Source: Pseudomonadota bacterium
GTDB lineage: Bacteria; Desulfobacterota; Binatia; UBA9968
Length of the DNA stretch: 64,000 nucleotides
Direction of reading: 5' to 3'
NCBI GenBank assembly: GCA_021324155.1
Contig: JAJPJQ010000045.1
Span: 1-64,000, forward strand
Shown here: positions 1 through 8,014 of the stretch, one piece after another
Layout of the letters: each line of letters starts with the position of its first letter
Numbering within the stretch: position 1 is the first letter of the stretch
Notes under the pieces: generated by a model
Told to the model about the DNA's origin: nothing
Seen by the model: only the letters and a program-made list of their open reading frames with translations
The model's database searches: none
Made by a program: the position numbers and the translations under genes

Positions 1-444
1 GCCCGCGGGCGGCTTGCGCGTCGTGATCGTCACATGATCGATCGCGCCGACGGAGGCCGACTTGATGCCGTCGAGCCCCGCGATCGCGCCCGAGGGGACG
101 AGCAGGCGCCGGCCGCTGCGACGCGCGTCCTCGATGACCTCGGGATGATCGAGCAGCGCGCCGACGCTGATCACCATCAAATCTTTTCCCGCGGCGAAGA
201 CCTTATCGGCGAGCATCGCGACGATGCTTCCGCCGGCCGCCTCGATGACGAGGTCGGAAGCGGCGATGACTTTCCGGAGATCGAGATAGTGCGGTGCACT
301 TTTCAGCGTCGCGAGAAATTCGCGCGCGGCTTTTTCGTCGCGGCTCGTGACGGCGGCGACGCGCGCGGATAGTTTACCCGCGTCCGCGGCCTTGAGAATG
401 GCGCGGCCGATCGCACCCACACCGACGATGCCGATCGAGGTCAC
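1..444 (-). CDS. nadX: L-aspartate dehydrogenase, 3' end outside window (partial)
   Basis: Reading from a GTG at 444, the frame stays open to the window edge (148 codons). It begins with a Rossmann nucleotide-binding loop, IGIVGVGAIGRAI at residues 4-16. It later carries GAIAGLDGIKSA followed by VTITTRKPP, which is characteristic of aspartate dehydrogenase. The enzyme oxidises L-aspartate to iminoaspartate with NAD(P), usually to feed quinolinate and NAD synthesis in the cytoplasm. The C-terminal DUF108 part lies outside the window, so the catalytic His cannot be checked. The GTG start is inferred from the Rossmann fold starting at once; no strong ribosome site is visible. A role outside NAD synthesis cannot be excluded. 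Confidence 0.8.
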   Translation of the reverse strand, partial: MTSIGIVGVGAIGRAILKAADAGKLSARVAAVTSRDEKAAREFLATLKSAPHYLDLRKVIAASDLVIEAAGGSIVAMLADKVFAAGKDLMVISVGALLDHPEVIEDARRSGRRLLVPSGAIAGLDGIKSASVGAIDHVTITTRKPPAG

Positions 445-728
445 AGGCTGTTATGTAGCGTGAAGTGCTTTGTCGTGTCAACGAACGCTAGAATTGTTGA
501 TATGCCTTATATGCAGTTCGCACCCAAGCGAAAAGGATTAGGATGAGTATCATGTTTGAGCAGCTGCGATGAGCCAGAACTTTAAAGGATTTTCAGTTCG
601 TTTCGCAATTCTGCTGCCGGAATACCGAAGGCGACCCGTTCGCCAGGCTCTCACAAAATTTGCAATCAGAAGCCAACTGCCGCCTCCAAAAACAACCGTC
701 GAAAGAACGAGACGAACAATCAACCGCT
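445..728. other. Intergenic region, no gene recognised
   Basis: About 280 bases between the aspartate dehydrogenase start and the amidohydrolase stop. It is more AT-rich than its surroundings. Short open frames here match no protein I recognise. The left part probably holds the promoter of the dehydrogenase. I see no clear terminator hairpin. Confidence 0.5.
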
Positions 729-1829
729 CTAATCCCCTGCGAGCTGATAAAACCGCATCGCGTTCTTGTAGAGGATCGCGTCCTTGTCCTCGGCGCTGAG
801 GCTCGTGTTCTCGTCGAGCTCTTCGAGCTCGTGGCGGCAGGTCTCCGCGTCGACTTCGTGCGGATAATCGGAGGAGTAGACGAACGGCTTGTTGCCGACG
901 ACGCGGATCGCCTCGGCGATCGTGAGCTCGTTGCCTTCGACGCCGATGAAGATGCGTCCCTCGTCGACGTGGCGCGCGATGTAGTCGCCCACGCTCTCGC
1001 CGTCGTGCAATTTTAAAAATCGGCCGCGCGGGTCGTACTGCACGTGGCTCGCCCACGAGCGCGTGAAGCGCTCGGCGGCGGTGAGCAGCCAGCCGCAGCC
1101 GGCTTCGAGGAAACCGATGCGCACGCCGGGATATTTGTCGAAGATGCCGTTGAAAACGATCGCGGCGAAGGCGACCATCTGGCCGATCGGATGGCCGAGC
1201 GCGTTCACGGCCGCGTAGGGGCTCATGTCGTCCATGAGCATGCCCTCGTGCGCGCCGCCGTGAATGCCGAGCGCGCAGCCGAGGCGCTCCGCCTCGGCGT
1301 AGATCGGCGCGTAGCGCTCGTCGCCCAGCTGCGCCATGTTCGCGCCGGTCGACGGCAGCATCGCGCCGACGAAGCCGAGCTCGCTCACGATGCGCTTGAG
1401 CTCCGCGGCGGCCTCCTTCGGATCCTGCAATGGAATCAATCCCATCGCGCGGAAGCGGCGGTTCTTCGAGAGATAGGTCTCGTAAATCCAATTGTTGTAG
1501 GCGCGCGCGAGCTCGATCGCCCAGTCCTTGCTCACGAGCTTGCCGAAGGAAAGTCCCGCGCTCGTGTAGAGCACCGTCGAGTGGATGCCGATGGCGTCGA
1601 GAAACTCCTCCCACCCTTCCGGGCCGACGTTGGCGAACGCGCCGCGCGGGGTGAAGTGGCGATTGGCCGAGTGGAGATGATCGAGCGGCGGAAACGGGCT
1701 CTTGCCGCGGATGTCCGAGAAGCTCTTGCCGACGTATTCCGGCGGCATCAGCTTCCAGATCGCCGCGATGTCTTCCATCACGTGCCCGTCGCCGTCGATG
1801 ATCCGCTTGCCGTTGAACGAAGTCGCCAT
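729..1829 (-). CDS. Amidohydrolase family protein (ACMSD-like metal-dependent hydrolase)
   Basis: A 366-residue cytoplasmic protein of the amidohydrolase 2 (PF04909) TIM-barrel family, which includes aminocarboxymuconate semialdehyde decarboxylase and related hydrolases or decarboxylases. The N-terminal metal site is replaced by DGDGHVME (residues 13-20), as in many members that have D-x-H instead of H-x-H. A central HGG segment (GCALGIHGGAHEG) and the C-terminal SSDYPHE motif supply the other expected metal or catalytic residues. The ATG is preceded by AAGGAGA. The substrate cannot be read from sequence. Relatives are common in aromatic-degrading soil bacteria. It lies 50 bases downstream of the oxidase operon on the same strand but is probably independent of it. 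Confidence 0.8.
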   Translation of the reverse strand: MATSFNGKRIIDGDGHVMEDIAAIWKLMPPEYVGKSFSDIRGKSPFPPLDHLHSANRHFTPRGAFANVGPEGWEEFLDAIGIHSTVLYTSAGLSFGKLVSKDWAIELARAYNNWIYETYLSKNRRFRAMGLIPLQDPKEAAAELKRIVSELGFVGAMLPSTGANMAQLGDERYAPIYAEAERLGCALGIHGGAHEGMLMDDMSPYAAVNALGHPIGQMVAFAAIVFNGIFDKYPGVRIGFLEAGCGWLLTAAERFTRSWASHVQYDPRGRFLKLHDGESVGDYIARHVDEGRIFIGVEGNELTIAEAIRVVGNKPFVYSSDYPHEVDAETCRHELEELDENTSLSAEDKDAILYKNAMRFYQLAGD

Positions 1830-1879
1830 ATTCGTCTCCTTACTCGTTTCCGCTATCGGATCGCCGCCGCGCTGTCAAC

Positions 1880-2296
1880 CTAAAGGCGGTAGAGCATCCA
1901 GTAGACCACGACGCCGGTGACCGAAACGTAAAACCACAGCGGCAGCGTCCAGCGCGCGATGCGGCGGTGGCGCACGAAGTCCGCGCGCAGCGCGCGCGAG
2001 AGCGTCACGAGCACGAGCGGCACGATCAGCGCCGCCAGGATCGTGTGCGTGATCAGAATGGAAAAATAAACGGTCCGGATCCAGCCGCGCCCGGTGAACG
2101 GCACCGAGCCGACGTTGTAGTGATAAATCAGGTACGAGGTCAGGAAAAGCGCCGAGGCGACGAGCGCCGCGATCATGCAGCGCCGGTGCGCCGCGACGTT
2201 ACCTCTGCGAATGAAAAAATAGCCCGCCGCGAGCAGCAGCGCGCTCGCGCTGTTGAGCGTCGCGTTGACGGCCGGCAGATCGGAAAGCGCGAGCAA
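1880..2296 (-). CDS. DUF420 membrane protein of the oxidase operon
   Basis: A 138-residue integral membrane protein with about four hydrophobic helices. It matches DUF420 (YozB/CtaM-like) proteins that accompany haem-copper oxidases and are thought to help oxidase assembly. Typical features are SYLIYHYNVGS (around residue 60), the RTVYF segment and paired His residues in helices that could bind metal or haem. The start appears to be TTG, four bases after the subunit IV stop, so translation is probably coupled. It is the last gene of the ctaC-to-DUF420 series. The exact function of the family is not settled. Confidence 0.8.
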   Translation of the reverse strand: MLALSDLPAVNATLNSASALLLAAGYFFIRRGNVAAHRRCMIAALVASALFLTSYLIYHYNVGSVPFTGRGWIRTVYFSILITHTILAALIVPLVLVTLSRALRADFVRHRRIARWTLPLWFYVSVTGVVVYWMLYRL

Positions 2297-2300
2297 GCAA

Positions 2301-2588
2301 TCAGGAGATGTCGGGCAGCAGCATCAAGGCGAGAAAGACGCAGAGAATCAGCGGCGTCAGCGCGATCAGCATCAGCGTCGTGCGCTCGTACTTGAGGTGC
2401 ATGAAGTAAAGCGCGACCATCGACGCCTTCGTGAACGCCATGCCGACGAGCAGGACGATCATGATCAGCCTCGGCATCGGCGTGTACGCGACCGCCACCT
2501 CAGCGATCGTCAGCCCGAGGAGCCACCAGAAAACGCCCATGTAGTTGGTCTGGTGCGCGTGCGCTTCGGCATGAACGGTAGTCGCCAT
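2301..2588 (-). CDS. Cytochrome c oxidase subunit IV (prokaryotic type)
   Basis: A 95-residue membrane protein with about three helices, matching the prokaryotic cytochrome oxidase subunit IV family (COX4_pro). The MGVFWWLLGLTIAEVAVAY start and the FMHLKYE motif after the second helix are typical. It is a small accessory subunit that stabilises the CuB site region of the oxidase in the cytoplasmic membrane. It sits between subunit III and the DUF420 gene, 15 bases after the subunit III start side and 4 bases before DUF420, with an AGGAG ribosome site. Length is normal for the family. Confidence 0.88.
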   Translation of the reverse strand: MATTVHAEAHAHQTNYMGVFWWLLGLTIAEVAVAYTPMPRLIMIVLLVGMAFTKASMVALYFMHLKYERTTLMLIALTPLILCVFLALMLLPDIS

Positions 2589-2603
2589 CGTTACTTCTCC
2601 TAA

Positions 2604-3212
2604 CTAGATCAGATAGACGAAAGTGAAAATGAGAATCCAGACGAGATCGACGAAGTGCCAGTAGAGTCCGGCGATCTCGACGTGCTTCGGGCCGTAGCGA
2701 CCGCGCGACACCGCCGCCAGCACGCAGCTGTTGTAAATGACGCCGCCGGTCACGTGCATGCCGTGAAAGCCGGTGAGGACGAAAAACGTCGTCGCGAACA
2801 GATGCGTCGTGAAAGAAAGGCCCGCTTCGGGCAGCCGCTCGGTGATCAGATGCGTCCACTCGTAAGCCTGGCAGCCGAGAAAGATCAGCCCGCCCAGAAT
2901 CGTGAGCATCAGGAACTTCTTGAACGCCTTCATGTCGCCGCGCTGGATCGCCGAGAGCGACAGCACCATCGTGACGCTGCTGACGATCAGCAGGAAAGTC
3001 ATGAACGCGGTCAGGTTGATGCCCAGCGTGTGCGCCGGGTTCGGCCACTGCGCGCTCGCGTGGCGCAAGAGCGCGTAGCCGACGATCAGGCCGCCGAACG
3101 ACATCGCGTCCGCGGCGAGAAAGATCCACATGCCGAGCTTGCCCCAGCTCTCGGGCGTCAGGGGCGACTCCGCCGCGTCGGCGGCGGAATGCATCGCGAC
3201 TGCTTCGCTCAT
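2604..3212 (-). CDS. ctaE: Cytochrome c oxidase subunit III (first copy)
   Basis: A 202-residue protein of the haem-copper oxidase subunit III family with about five hydrophobic helices. It shows YEWTHLI, the conserved GFHGMHV segment and the C-terminal GLYWHFVDLVWILIF block, all standard for subunit III. This subunit keeps the catalytic core stable during turnover and supports proton uptake. The ribosome site AAGGAGA precedes the ATG. It is the more canonical of two subunit III genes in this operon; the other lies at 3539-4189. Being short (about 200 instead of 260 residues), it belongs to the five-helix type seen in many caa3 or bo3-like systems. Confidence 0.9.
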   Translation of the reverse strand: MSEAVAMHSAADAAESPLTPESWGKLGMWIFLAADAMSFGGLIVGYALLRHASAQWPNPAHTLGINLTAFMTFLLIVSSVTMVLSLSAIQRGDMKAFKKFLMLTILGGLIFLGCQAYEWTHLITERLPEAGLSFTTHLFATTFFVLTGFHGMHVTGGVIYNSCVLAAVSRGRYGPKHVEIAGLYWHFVDLVWILIFTFVYLI

Positions 3213-3225
3213 TTCTCGAATCTCC

Positions 3226-3495
3226 TTAGGATAGATCGTGAGCCGGGCTCATGACCGCCGACTCCTCGGCGCGCTGTTTTTTTTCGGCGCGCCGGTATGC
3301 GTAGACGAAGAATCCGATGACGGCGAAAACGATCGTATATGGCATCGCCATCAGAAAAAGCACGCTCCAGTTGAATGCGTCGAGGAGCTTCTCGCCCCCG
3401 GCGCCGTTGATGCAGACCGGGCACGCTTGCGCGGCGCCGCTTACTGCCCACACCGCGGCGGCAAACGCAGCCTGAAAAACAATTCGTGTTTTCAT
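3226..3495 (-). CDS. Small exported membrane protein with CPVC motif, oxidase operon
   Basis: An 89-residue protein with an N-terminal signal-like segment ending near AQA. A CPVC motif directly follows (residues 25-28), and one strong transmembrane helix spans about residues 45-68. A charged cytoplasmic tail closes it. The CxxC would face the periplasm just after the signal sequence, where it could bind copper or act as a thiol pair. The position between two subunit III genes suggests an assembly or metal-delivery role. I do not recognise a named family. The start is supported by the signal sequence rather than by a strong ribosome site. Confidence 0.65.
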   Translation of the reverse strand: MKTRIVFQAAFAAAVWAVSGAAQACPVCINGAGGEKLLDAFNWSVLFLMAMPYTIVFAVIGFFVYAYRRAEKKQRAEESAVMSPAHDLS

Positions 3496-3538
3496 GATTA
3501 AGCCGAGAATTACCTTATCGTTTTCCCACTGTCAAACG

Positions 3539-4189
3539 TCATAAATAAACCAGCGCGTAGAGCGCGGGCCAGAGCGCGACGACGAACGTCCAATAGATGC
3601 CGCAGAGATCGACCGTTTCGGCGCTGAGCTCGTGCCGATGGCTGCGGGCGCGCGCGAGCACGAGGCCGAGCCACGTCACCGCGCCGAGCACGTGCGCGCC
3701 GTGGCAGCCGATCAGCGTGTAGAACGTCCCGCCGTAGACGCCGCTCGAAAGCGTGAGGCCGTAGCCGATGAGGCGGACCCACTCGTAGCCCTGCACGAGC
3801 AAAAAGACTATCCCGAGCAGCGCTGCGATCGTGAGCCAGCGGACGAGCGCCGCCCTTGGCTCTCTTCGTTTGGAGGCGCGCATGGCGAGATGCATCGCGA
3901 CGCCGCTGGCGAGCAGAATCGCCGTGTTCACGCCGGTGACCTCGACCGGCAGGCGCGGCTGAAACGCCGGCGGCCACAGCGGCGCCGCCAGCTTGAATAC
4001 GATGAACGCGCCGATCAGGCCGGCGAAGAACATCAGCTCGGCGGCGATGAACATCAAAATCGCGAGCCGCGCGTTGCTGACGACCGGCGCGCGCGCTTTC
4101 GGCGGGAACGGCGGATCGCCGCCGCCGAACGCCGGCACGGCCGTTCCGACCGGCTCGGAGTATTTTCTTAAGGTTGCTTCGCGCGGCAT
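3539..4189 (-). CDS. Second, divergent haem-copper oxidase subunit III
   Basis: A 216-residue subunit III homologue with a cytoplasmic N-terminal extension and about five helices. It shares YEWVRLIG, the GCHGAHVLG segment and a final GIYWTFVVALWPALY block with the other copy at 2604-3212. In the last block the usual His of WHF is replaced by Thr. An upstream TTG (4210) would put repeat-derived sequence in the N-terminus, so I prefer the ATG at 4189. Two subunit III genes in one operon could mean alternative subunits, or that one serves a subunit III-like assembly role. It lies between the small membrane protein and the CPVC gene. Confidence 0.8.
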   Translation of the reverse strand: MPREATLRKYSEPVGTAVPAFGGGDPPFPPKARAPVVSNARLAILMFIAAELMFFAGLIGAFIVFKLAAPLWPPAFQPRLPVEVTGVNTAILLASGVAMHLAMRASKRREPRAALVRWLTIAALLGIVFLLVQGYEWVRLIGYGLTLSSGVYGGTFYTLIGCHGAHVLGAVTWLGLVLARARSHRHELSAETVDLCGIYWTFVVALWPALYALVYL

Positions 4190-4198
4190 ATATTTCGT

Positions 4199-4270
4199 TG
4201 CAAGCTTCAAGTTTCTGGATTCAAGTCCGGAGTCTTGCCTGCAACTTGAAGCCTGAAACCAGAAACTATC
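4199..4270. repeat. Degenerate TTCAAGTTTC / GAAACTTGAA inverted repeat (locus 1)
   Basis: Between two oxidase genes lies a stretch unlike the surrounding coding sequence. The left arm reads CTTCAAGTTTCTGG. The right arm contains ACTTGAAGC and CCAGAAACT in inverted order. On the minus strand the right arm begins with the TAG stop codon of the small membrane protein (TAGTTTCTGGTTTCAGG). The same phrase style recurs at about 10.9, 13.8, 41.7 and 61.7 kb. Confidence 0.6.
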
Positions 4271-4379
4271 TTAGAACCATATACCCGACCAGCATCGCCA
4301 TGTAGACCGCGACGGCGCCGGCGAGCAGCATCCCGGTACGGAGCGCCTTCGCTCGGCGGCTTTCGTCGATCGTCTTCAC
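4266..4379 (-). CDS. Small single-helix membrane protein downstream of ctaB
   Basis: A 37-residue frame starting at GTG 4379, overlapping the ctaB stop in a GTGA arrangement. It has a charged N-terminus (residues 1-15, rich in Lys and Arg) followed by one hydrophobic helix, MLLAGAVAVYMAMLVGYMVL. Tiny one-helix proteins next to ctaB or subunit III are known in many oxidase operons as small assembly proteins, and this resembles them by size and place only. The tight overlap and the conserved-looking helix argue that it is translated. The stop codon TAG is also the first triplet of an intergenic repeat. Confidence 0.6.
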   Translation of the reverse strand: MKTIDESRRAKALRTGMLLAGAVAVYMAMLVGYMVLR

Positions 4380-5278
4380 AGCGGTATCCGATCCACGGCC
4401 ATCGCCACGAGGACCGCCGGCAGATAGATGAGCGACGCGTACAAGAGCCGCCGCGCCGCCGCAGCGCCGGGCGCGAGCGCCAGGCGGACGCCGCACGCGA
4501 GGAACCCCGCGCCGAGCAGCAGCGCGGCGACGAAATAGATCGACCCGGCCAGCCCGATCACCGTCGGCATGAGGCTCACGGCGAGTAAAGCCGAGGAGTG
4601 CGCGATGATCTGGCGGCCGGTGCTGCGCCCGTCGGGCTCGACGATCGGCAGAAAGCGAATGCCCGCGCGGCTGAAATCTTCGCGGTAAATGTAGGCGATC
4701 GCCAGCGTGTGCGGGATCTGCCAGAGAAATAGAATCGCGAACAGCACCCAGGCGGCGAGATCGAGCTCGCCGCGCGCGGCCGCCCAGCCGATCACCGGCG
4801 GCAGCGCGCCCGGCACGGCGCCGACGATGCCGCAGAAGGCGCTGCGCGGCTTGAGCGGCGTGTAAGCGAGCAGATAGCTGACGGTGATCGCCGCGGTGAC
4901 ACAGGCGCTCAAGACATTGACCGCGAGCGCGAGCAGCGCGATGCCCGCCGCGGCGAGGACGATGCCGAAAAAGAGCGCCTCCTGCGGCAGAATGCGGCCA
5001 TCCGGCAGCGGCCGGCGGCGCGTCCGCTCCATCAACGCGTCGGAGCGGCGCTCCATATATTGATTGAGCGCCAGGGTGCCGCCGGAAGCGAGCGCGGTGC
5101 CGATGAGCGTGGCGGTAAGCGTCGCGAGCGAGGCGGCATCCGCCGCGAGATAATAGCCGACGAACGTCGTCACGAGCACCATCAGAGTGACGCGCGGCTT
5201 GGTGAGCTCGAAAAAGTCCGCCGCCCGGCGGTAGCCGCCGGCGAGCGCGAGCGGTTCGGTGCGCGCCGCGAGGCTCAT
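4376..5278 (-). CDS. ctaB: Protohaem IX farnesyltransferase (haem O synthase)
   Basis: A 300-residue UbiA-superfamily prenyltransferase with about nine helices. It transfers a farnesyl group to haem b to make haem O, the precursor of haem A for the oxidase encoded alongside. FFELTKPRVTLMVL (residues 23-36), the first Asp-rich region around NQYMERRSDALMERT, the RRPLP segment and the second region, YREDFSRAGIRFLP, are all present. The ATG overlaps the ctaA stop (ATGA), so the two haem-modifying enzymes are translationally coupled. Length is normal. Confidence 0.95.
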   Translation of the reverse strand: MSLAARTEPLALAGGYRRAADFFELTKPRVTLMVLVTTFVGYYLAADAASLATLTATLIGTALASGGTLALNQYMERRSDALMERTRRRPLPDGRILPQEALFFGIVLAAAGIALLALAVNVLSACVTAAITVSYLLAYTPLKPRSAFCGIVGAVPGALPPVIGWAAARGELDLAAWVLFAILFLWQIPHTLAIAYIYREDFSRAGIRFLPIVEPDGRSTGRQIIAHSSALLAVSLMPTVIGLAGSIYFVAALLLGAGFLACGVRLALAPGAAAARRLLYASLIYLPAVLVAMAVDRIPL

Positions 5279-6207
5279 GCCGAGACTCCCGAGCCGCGCG
5301 CGGAAAGCGCGACGGCCGCGGCGCCCGCGCTGCGCGCCGGCGCGAAGAATTTAAAGAGCCGCAGCGTCAGCACCAGGCTCGCCGCGAGCATCAGCGCGCC
5401 GACGACGACATGGCCGGTTCGGAGCGCGTCCGCGGCCGGCGCGGGCAGCGCGACGACGAATTTCGCCACATACGCGCCGAAGCCGAGGGATAGCTGAAAA
5501 AGCAACAAACCGGTCAGATAAATGACGGGCCGCGCCAGCGCCGGCAGATTGCCGTGGCGCATCAGGACGCGCGCGATCAGAAAAACCACGTGCAGGCTCA
5601 CCGCGGCGGCGAAGAATAGATGCAGCCACAAAAGCTCGCCGCTGTGGCGCAGGAATGCGCCGAAAACGATCTGGCAATAGATGAGCGCCGTGGTCACGAG
5701 CGCGAGGCGCTGGAGCAGCGCCGCGCCGGCAATCTCTTCCTTGCGCGCGTCCCCGCGCCAGCCGTCCGACGTGAAAAGCGCCAGCGCCACCGCGAGCGCG
5801 AAAAACGCCTGCGCCAGGCATGCGTGCAGGATCGCGAGCGTCTGCTCGAGCAGCACCACGCGCAGGCCGCCGACGACGCCCTGCGCGACGACGAGCGCGA
5901 CGGCCGCGGCGCCGAGGGCGCGCACCCAGGCGCGCGGCTCCTTCAAGTAAAGCGCGACGCCGAGGACGACCGTCATGAGGCCGATCGCCGAGGCGATCAG
6001 CCGGTGGCTGTGCTCGTAAAAAATATTTCCGACCATCAGCGACCAGGGATAGAGAAACGGATTGTAACCGAAGGTCGTCGGCCAGTCCGGCACGGCGAGG
6101 CCGGCGCCTTTGCTGGTGACGAGCCCGCCGGCGATGAGCAGCAGCACCGTCGCCGCCGCATTGAAGACGGCGAGGCGGTGAATGACCTTGATCGAAGCGC
6201 CTTTCAC
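5275..6207 (-). CDS. ctaA: Haem A synthase (CtaA/Cox15 family)
   Basis: A 310-residue, eight-helix membrane protein that oxidises haem O to haem A. It contains GGLVTSKGAGLAVPDWPTTF after the first helix, the EHSHRLIAS haem-ligand motif, HACLAQAFFA in the first half, and HLFFAAAVSLHVV and RTGHVVVGAL in the second half. These supply the four conserved His residues. The likely start is GTG at 6207, 18 bases after the ctaD stop. It ends inside the ctaB start. Together with ctaB it indicates that the oxidase uses A-type haem. Confidence 0.94.
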   Translation of the reverse strand: MKGASIKVIHRLAVFNAAATVLLLIAGGLVTSKGAGLAVPDWPTTFGYNPFLYPWSLMVGNIFYEHSHRLIASAIGLMTVVLGVALYLKEPRAWVRALGAAAVALVVAQGVVGGLRVVLLEQTLAILHACLAQAFFALAVALALFTSDGWRGDARKEEIAGAALLQRLALVTTALIYCQIVFGAFLRHSGELLWLHLFFAAAVSLHVVFLIARVLMRHGNLPALARPVIYLTGLLLFQLSLGFGAYVAKFVVALPAPAADALRTGHVVVGALMLAASLVLTLRLFKFFAPARSAGAAAVALSARGSGVSA

Positions 6208-6225
6208 CCTAACTTCGTTTCACAT

Positions 6226-7971
6226 TCAGTGGGCTCTGGCAACTCCGCCGCTCACCTGGCGGTTTTGCGGCAGCCAGTCCTCGGCGACCTCCGGCGAGCT
6301 GTACTCGTACGCGCCGCGGTAGACGACCGGCGTCGTCTCGTAGTTGCCGTGCGGCGGCGGCGATTCGGCGCTCCACTCGAGCGAGTTGGCGTGCCACGGA
6401 TTGCGCTCCGCGTCGCGTTTTTTCGCAAGGCTGGCGATGAAGTTGTAGAGGAAGAACAGCTGCGAGACGCCGAGGATGAAGGCGCTGATCGTGATGAAGT
6501 GGTTGATGCCCTGGAGCGGCTGCAGGAATTCGTATTGCGTCGGGTTGTAGATGCGGCGCATGTGGCCGCCGACGCCCAGGATGTGCATCGGGAAGAACGT
6601 CAGGTTGAAGAAGATGTAGGTGAGAATGAAATGGATCTTCCCGAGCGGCTCGCTCATTTTTTTGCCGAACATCTTCGGGAACCAGTAATAAACCGCCGCG
6701 AAGAGCGCGAAGATGATGCCGGCGACGACGTAGTGGAAGTGCGCGACGATGTAATAGGTGTCGTGGATGAAGATGTCCACCGGCGTCGCGGCCATGAAGA
6801 TGCCGCTGAGCCCGCCGATGACGAAGTTCGAGACGAACCCGAGCGCGAAGAGCATCGGCGCGGTAAATCGGATCGAGCCGCCCCACAGCGTGCCGAGCCA
6901 GTTGAACGTTTTGATCGCCGACGGGATCGCGATCACCATCGTCGACATCATGAAGGCCGTGCCGAGCAGCGGGTTCATGCCGCTGACGAACATGTGATGG
7001 CCCCAGACGACCCACGAGAGAAACGCGATCGCGATCATCGAGAACGCCATCGCGTGATAGCCGAAGATCGGCTTGCGCGAAAGGGTCGAGAGGATGTCGG
7101 AGGTCACGCCCATCGCCGGGAGCACGAGGACATACACTTCGGGATGGCCGAAGAACCAGAAGAGATGCTGCCAGAGCAGCGGCTCGCCGCCGCCCGCCGG
7201 GAGAAAGAAGCTCGTGCCGAACATGCGGTCGAACAGCAGCATGGCGAGCGCCGCGGTCAGGACCGGCAGCGCGAGCAGCAGGAGAATCGCCGTGATGAAG
7301 AGCGACCAGATCGTAAGCGGCATGCGGAAATACGTCATGCCGGGCGCGCGCATGTTGACGACGGTCGTGATGTAGTTGATCGAGCCCATCAGCGACGAGA
7401 TGCCGAGAATGATCAGGCTGATGATCCAGAGGTGCTGCCCCCATTCGACGCCGGTGAACGACGCTTGCGCGGAGAGCGGCGCGTAGGAGGTCCAGCCGCC
7501 GGCCGCGGGGCCGCCGGGGACGAAGAAGCTCGAGAGCATCACGATACCGGAGACCAAGCCGACCCAGAAGGAGAGCATGTTGAGCTTGGGAAACGCCATG
7601 TCGCCGGCGCCGATCATGAGCGGGATCAAAAAATTGCCGAAGCCGCCGACCATGATCGGCATGACGACGAAGAAAATCATAATCGTCGCGTGCATCGTGA
7701 AGAAGGCGTTGTAGGTCTGCGGCGGCAGAATGCCGCCATACATATAAGGTTCCGGCACCCAGCCCATCAGCGGGATGTTGGTCTCCGGCCACGCGAGCTC
7801 CCAGCGCATCATCATCGCGAGCAATCCGCCGATGATCAGCATGAACAGCCCGAGGAACAGGAACTGGCGGCCGATCATCTTGTGATCGGTCGAAAAAAGA
7901 TACTTGCGTACGAAGCCGAGCTCGTGATGAGCCTCTGCGTGCGCCGCGTGCGCCGTCGCCGATTCAGTCAT
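6226..7971 (-). CDS. ctaD: Cytochrome c oxidase subunit I (A1-type haem-copper oxidase)
   Basis: A 581-residue catalytic subunit with about 12 helices. It reduces O2 to water using haem A and CuB in the membrane. WFFGHPEVYVLVLP carries the CuB His, the His-Tyr cross-link and the Glu of the D channel, which defines the A1 type. The paired CuB His lie in VVWGHHMFVSGM. The haem ligands lie in AHFHYVV. FSTDHKMIG at the start is also typical. A C-terminal extension of roughly 60 residues past the last helix ends in a cytoplasmic tail. The ribosome site AGAGGTG precedes the ATG. It follows ctaC by about 43 bases. Confidence 0.97.
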   Translation of the reverse strand: MTESATAHAAHAEAHHELGFVRKYLFSTDHKMIGRQFLFLGLFMLIIGGLLAMMMRWELAWPETNIPLMGWVPEPYMYGGILPPQTYNAFFTMHATIMIFFVVMPIMVGGFGNFLIPLMIGAGDMAFPKLNMLSFWVGLVSGIVMLSSFFVPGGPAAGGWTSYAPLSAQASFTGVEWGQHLWIISLIILGISSLMGSINYITTVVNMRAPGMTYFRMPLTIWSLFITAILLLLALPVLTAALAMLLFDRMFGTSFFLPAGGGEPLLWQHLFWFFGHPEVYVLVLPAMGVTSDILSTLSRKPIFGYHAMAFSMIAIAFLSWVVWGHHMFVSGMNPLLGTAFMMSTMVIAIPSAIKTFNWLGTLWGGSIRFTAPMLFALGFVSNFVIGGLSGIFMAATPVDIFIHDTYYIVAHFHYVVAGIIFALFAAVYYWFPKMFGKKMSEPLGKIHFILTYIFFNLTFFPMHILGVGGHMRRIYNPTQYEFLQPLQGINHFITISAFILGVSQLFFLYNFIASLAKKRDAERNPWHANSLEWSAESPPPHGNYETTPVVYRGAYEYSSPEVAEDWLPQNRQVSGGVARAH

Positions 7972-8014
7972 CGATTTTCACCTCTTGGTTCCGATTTGAA
8001 AATGCCTGCCGAAG

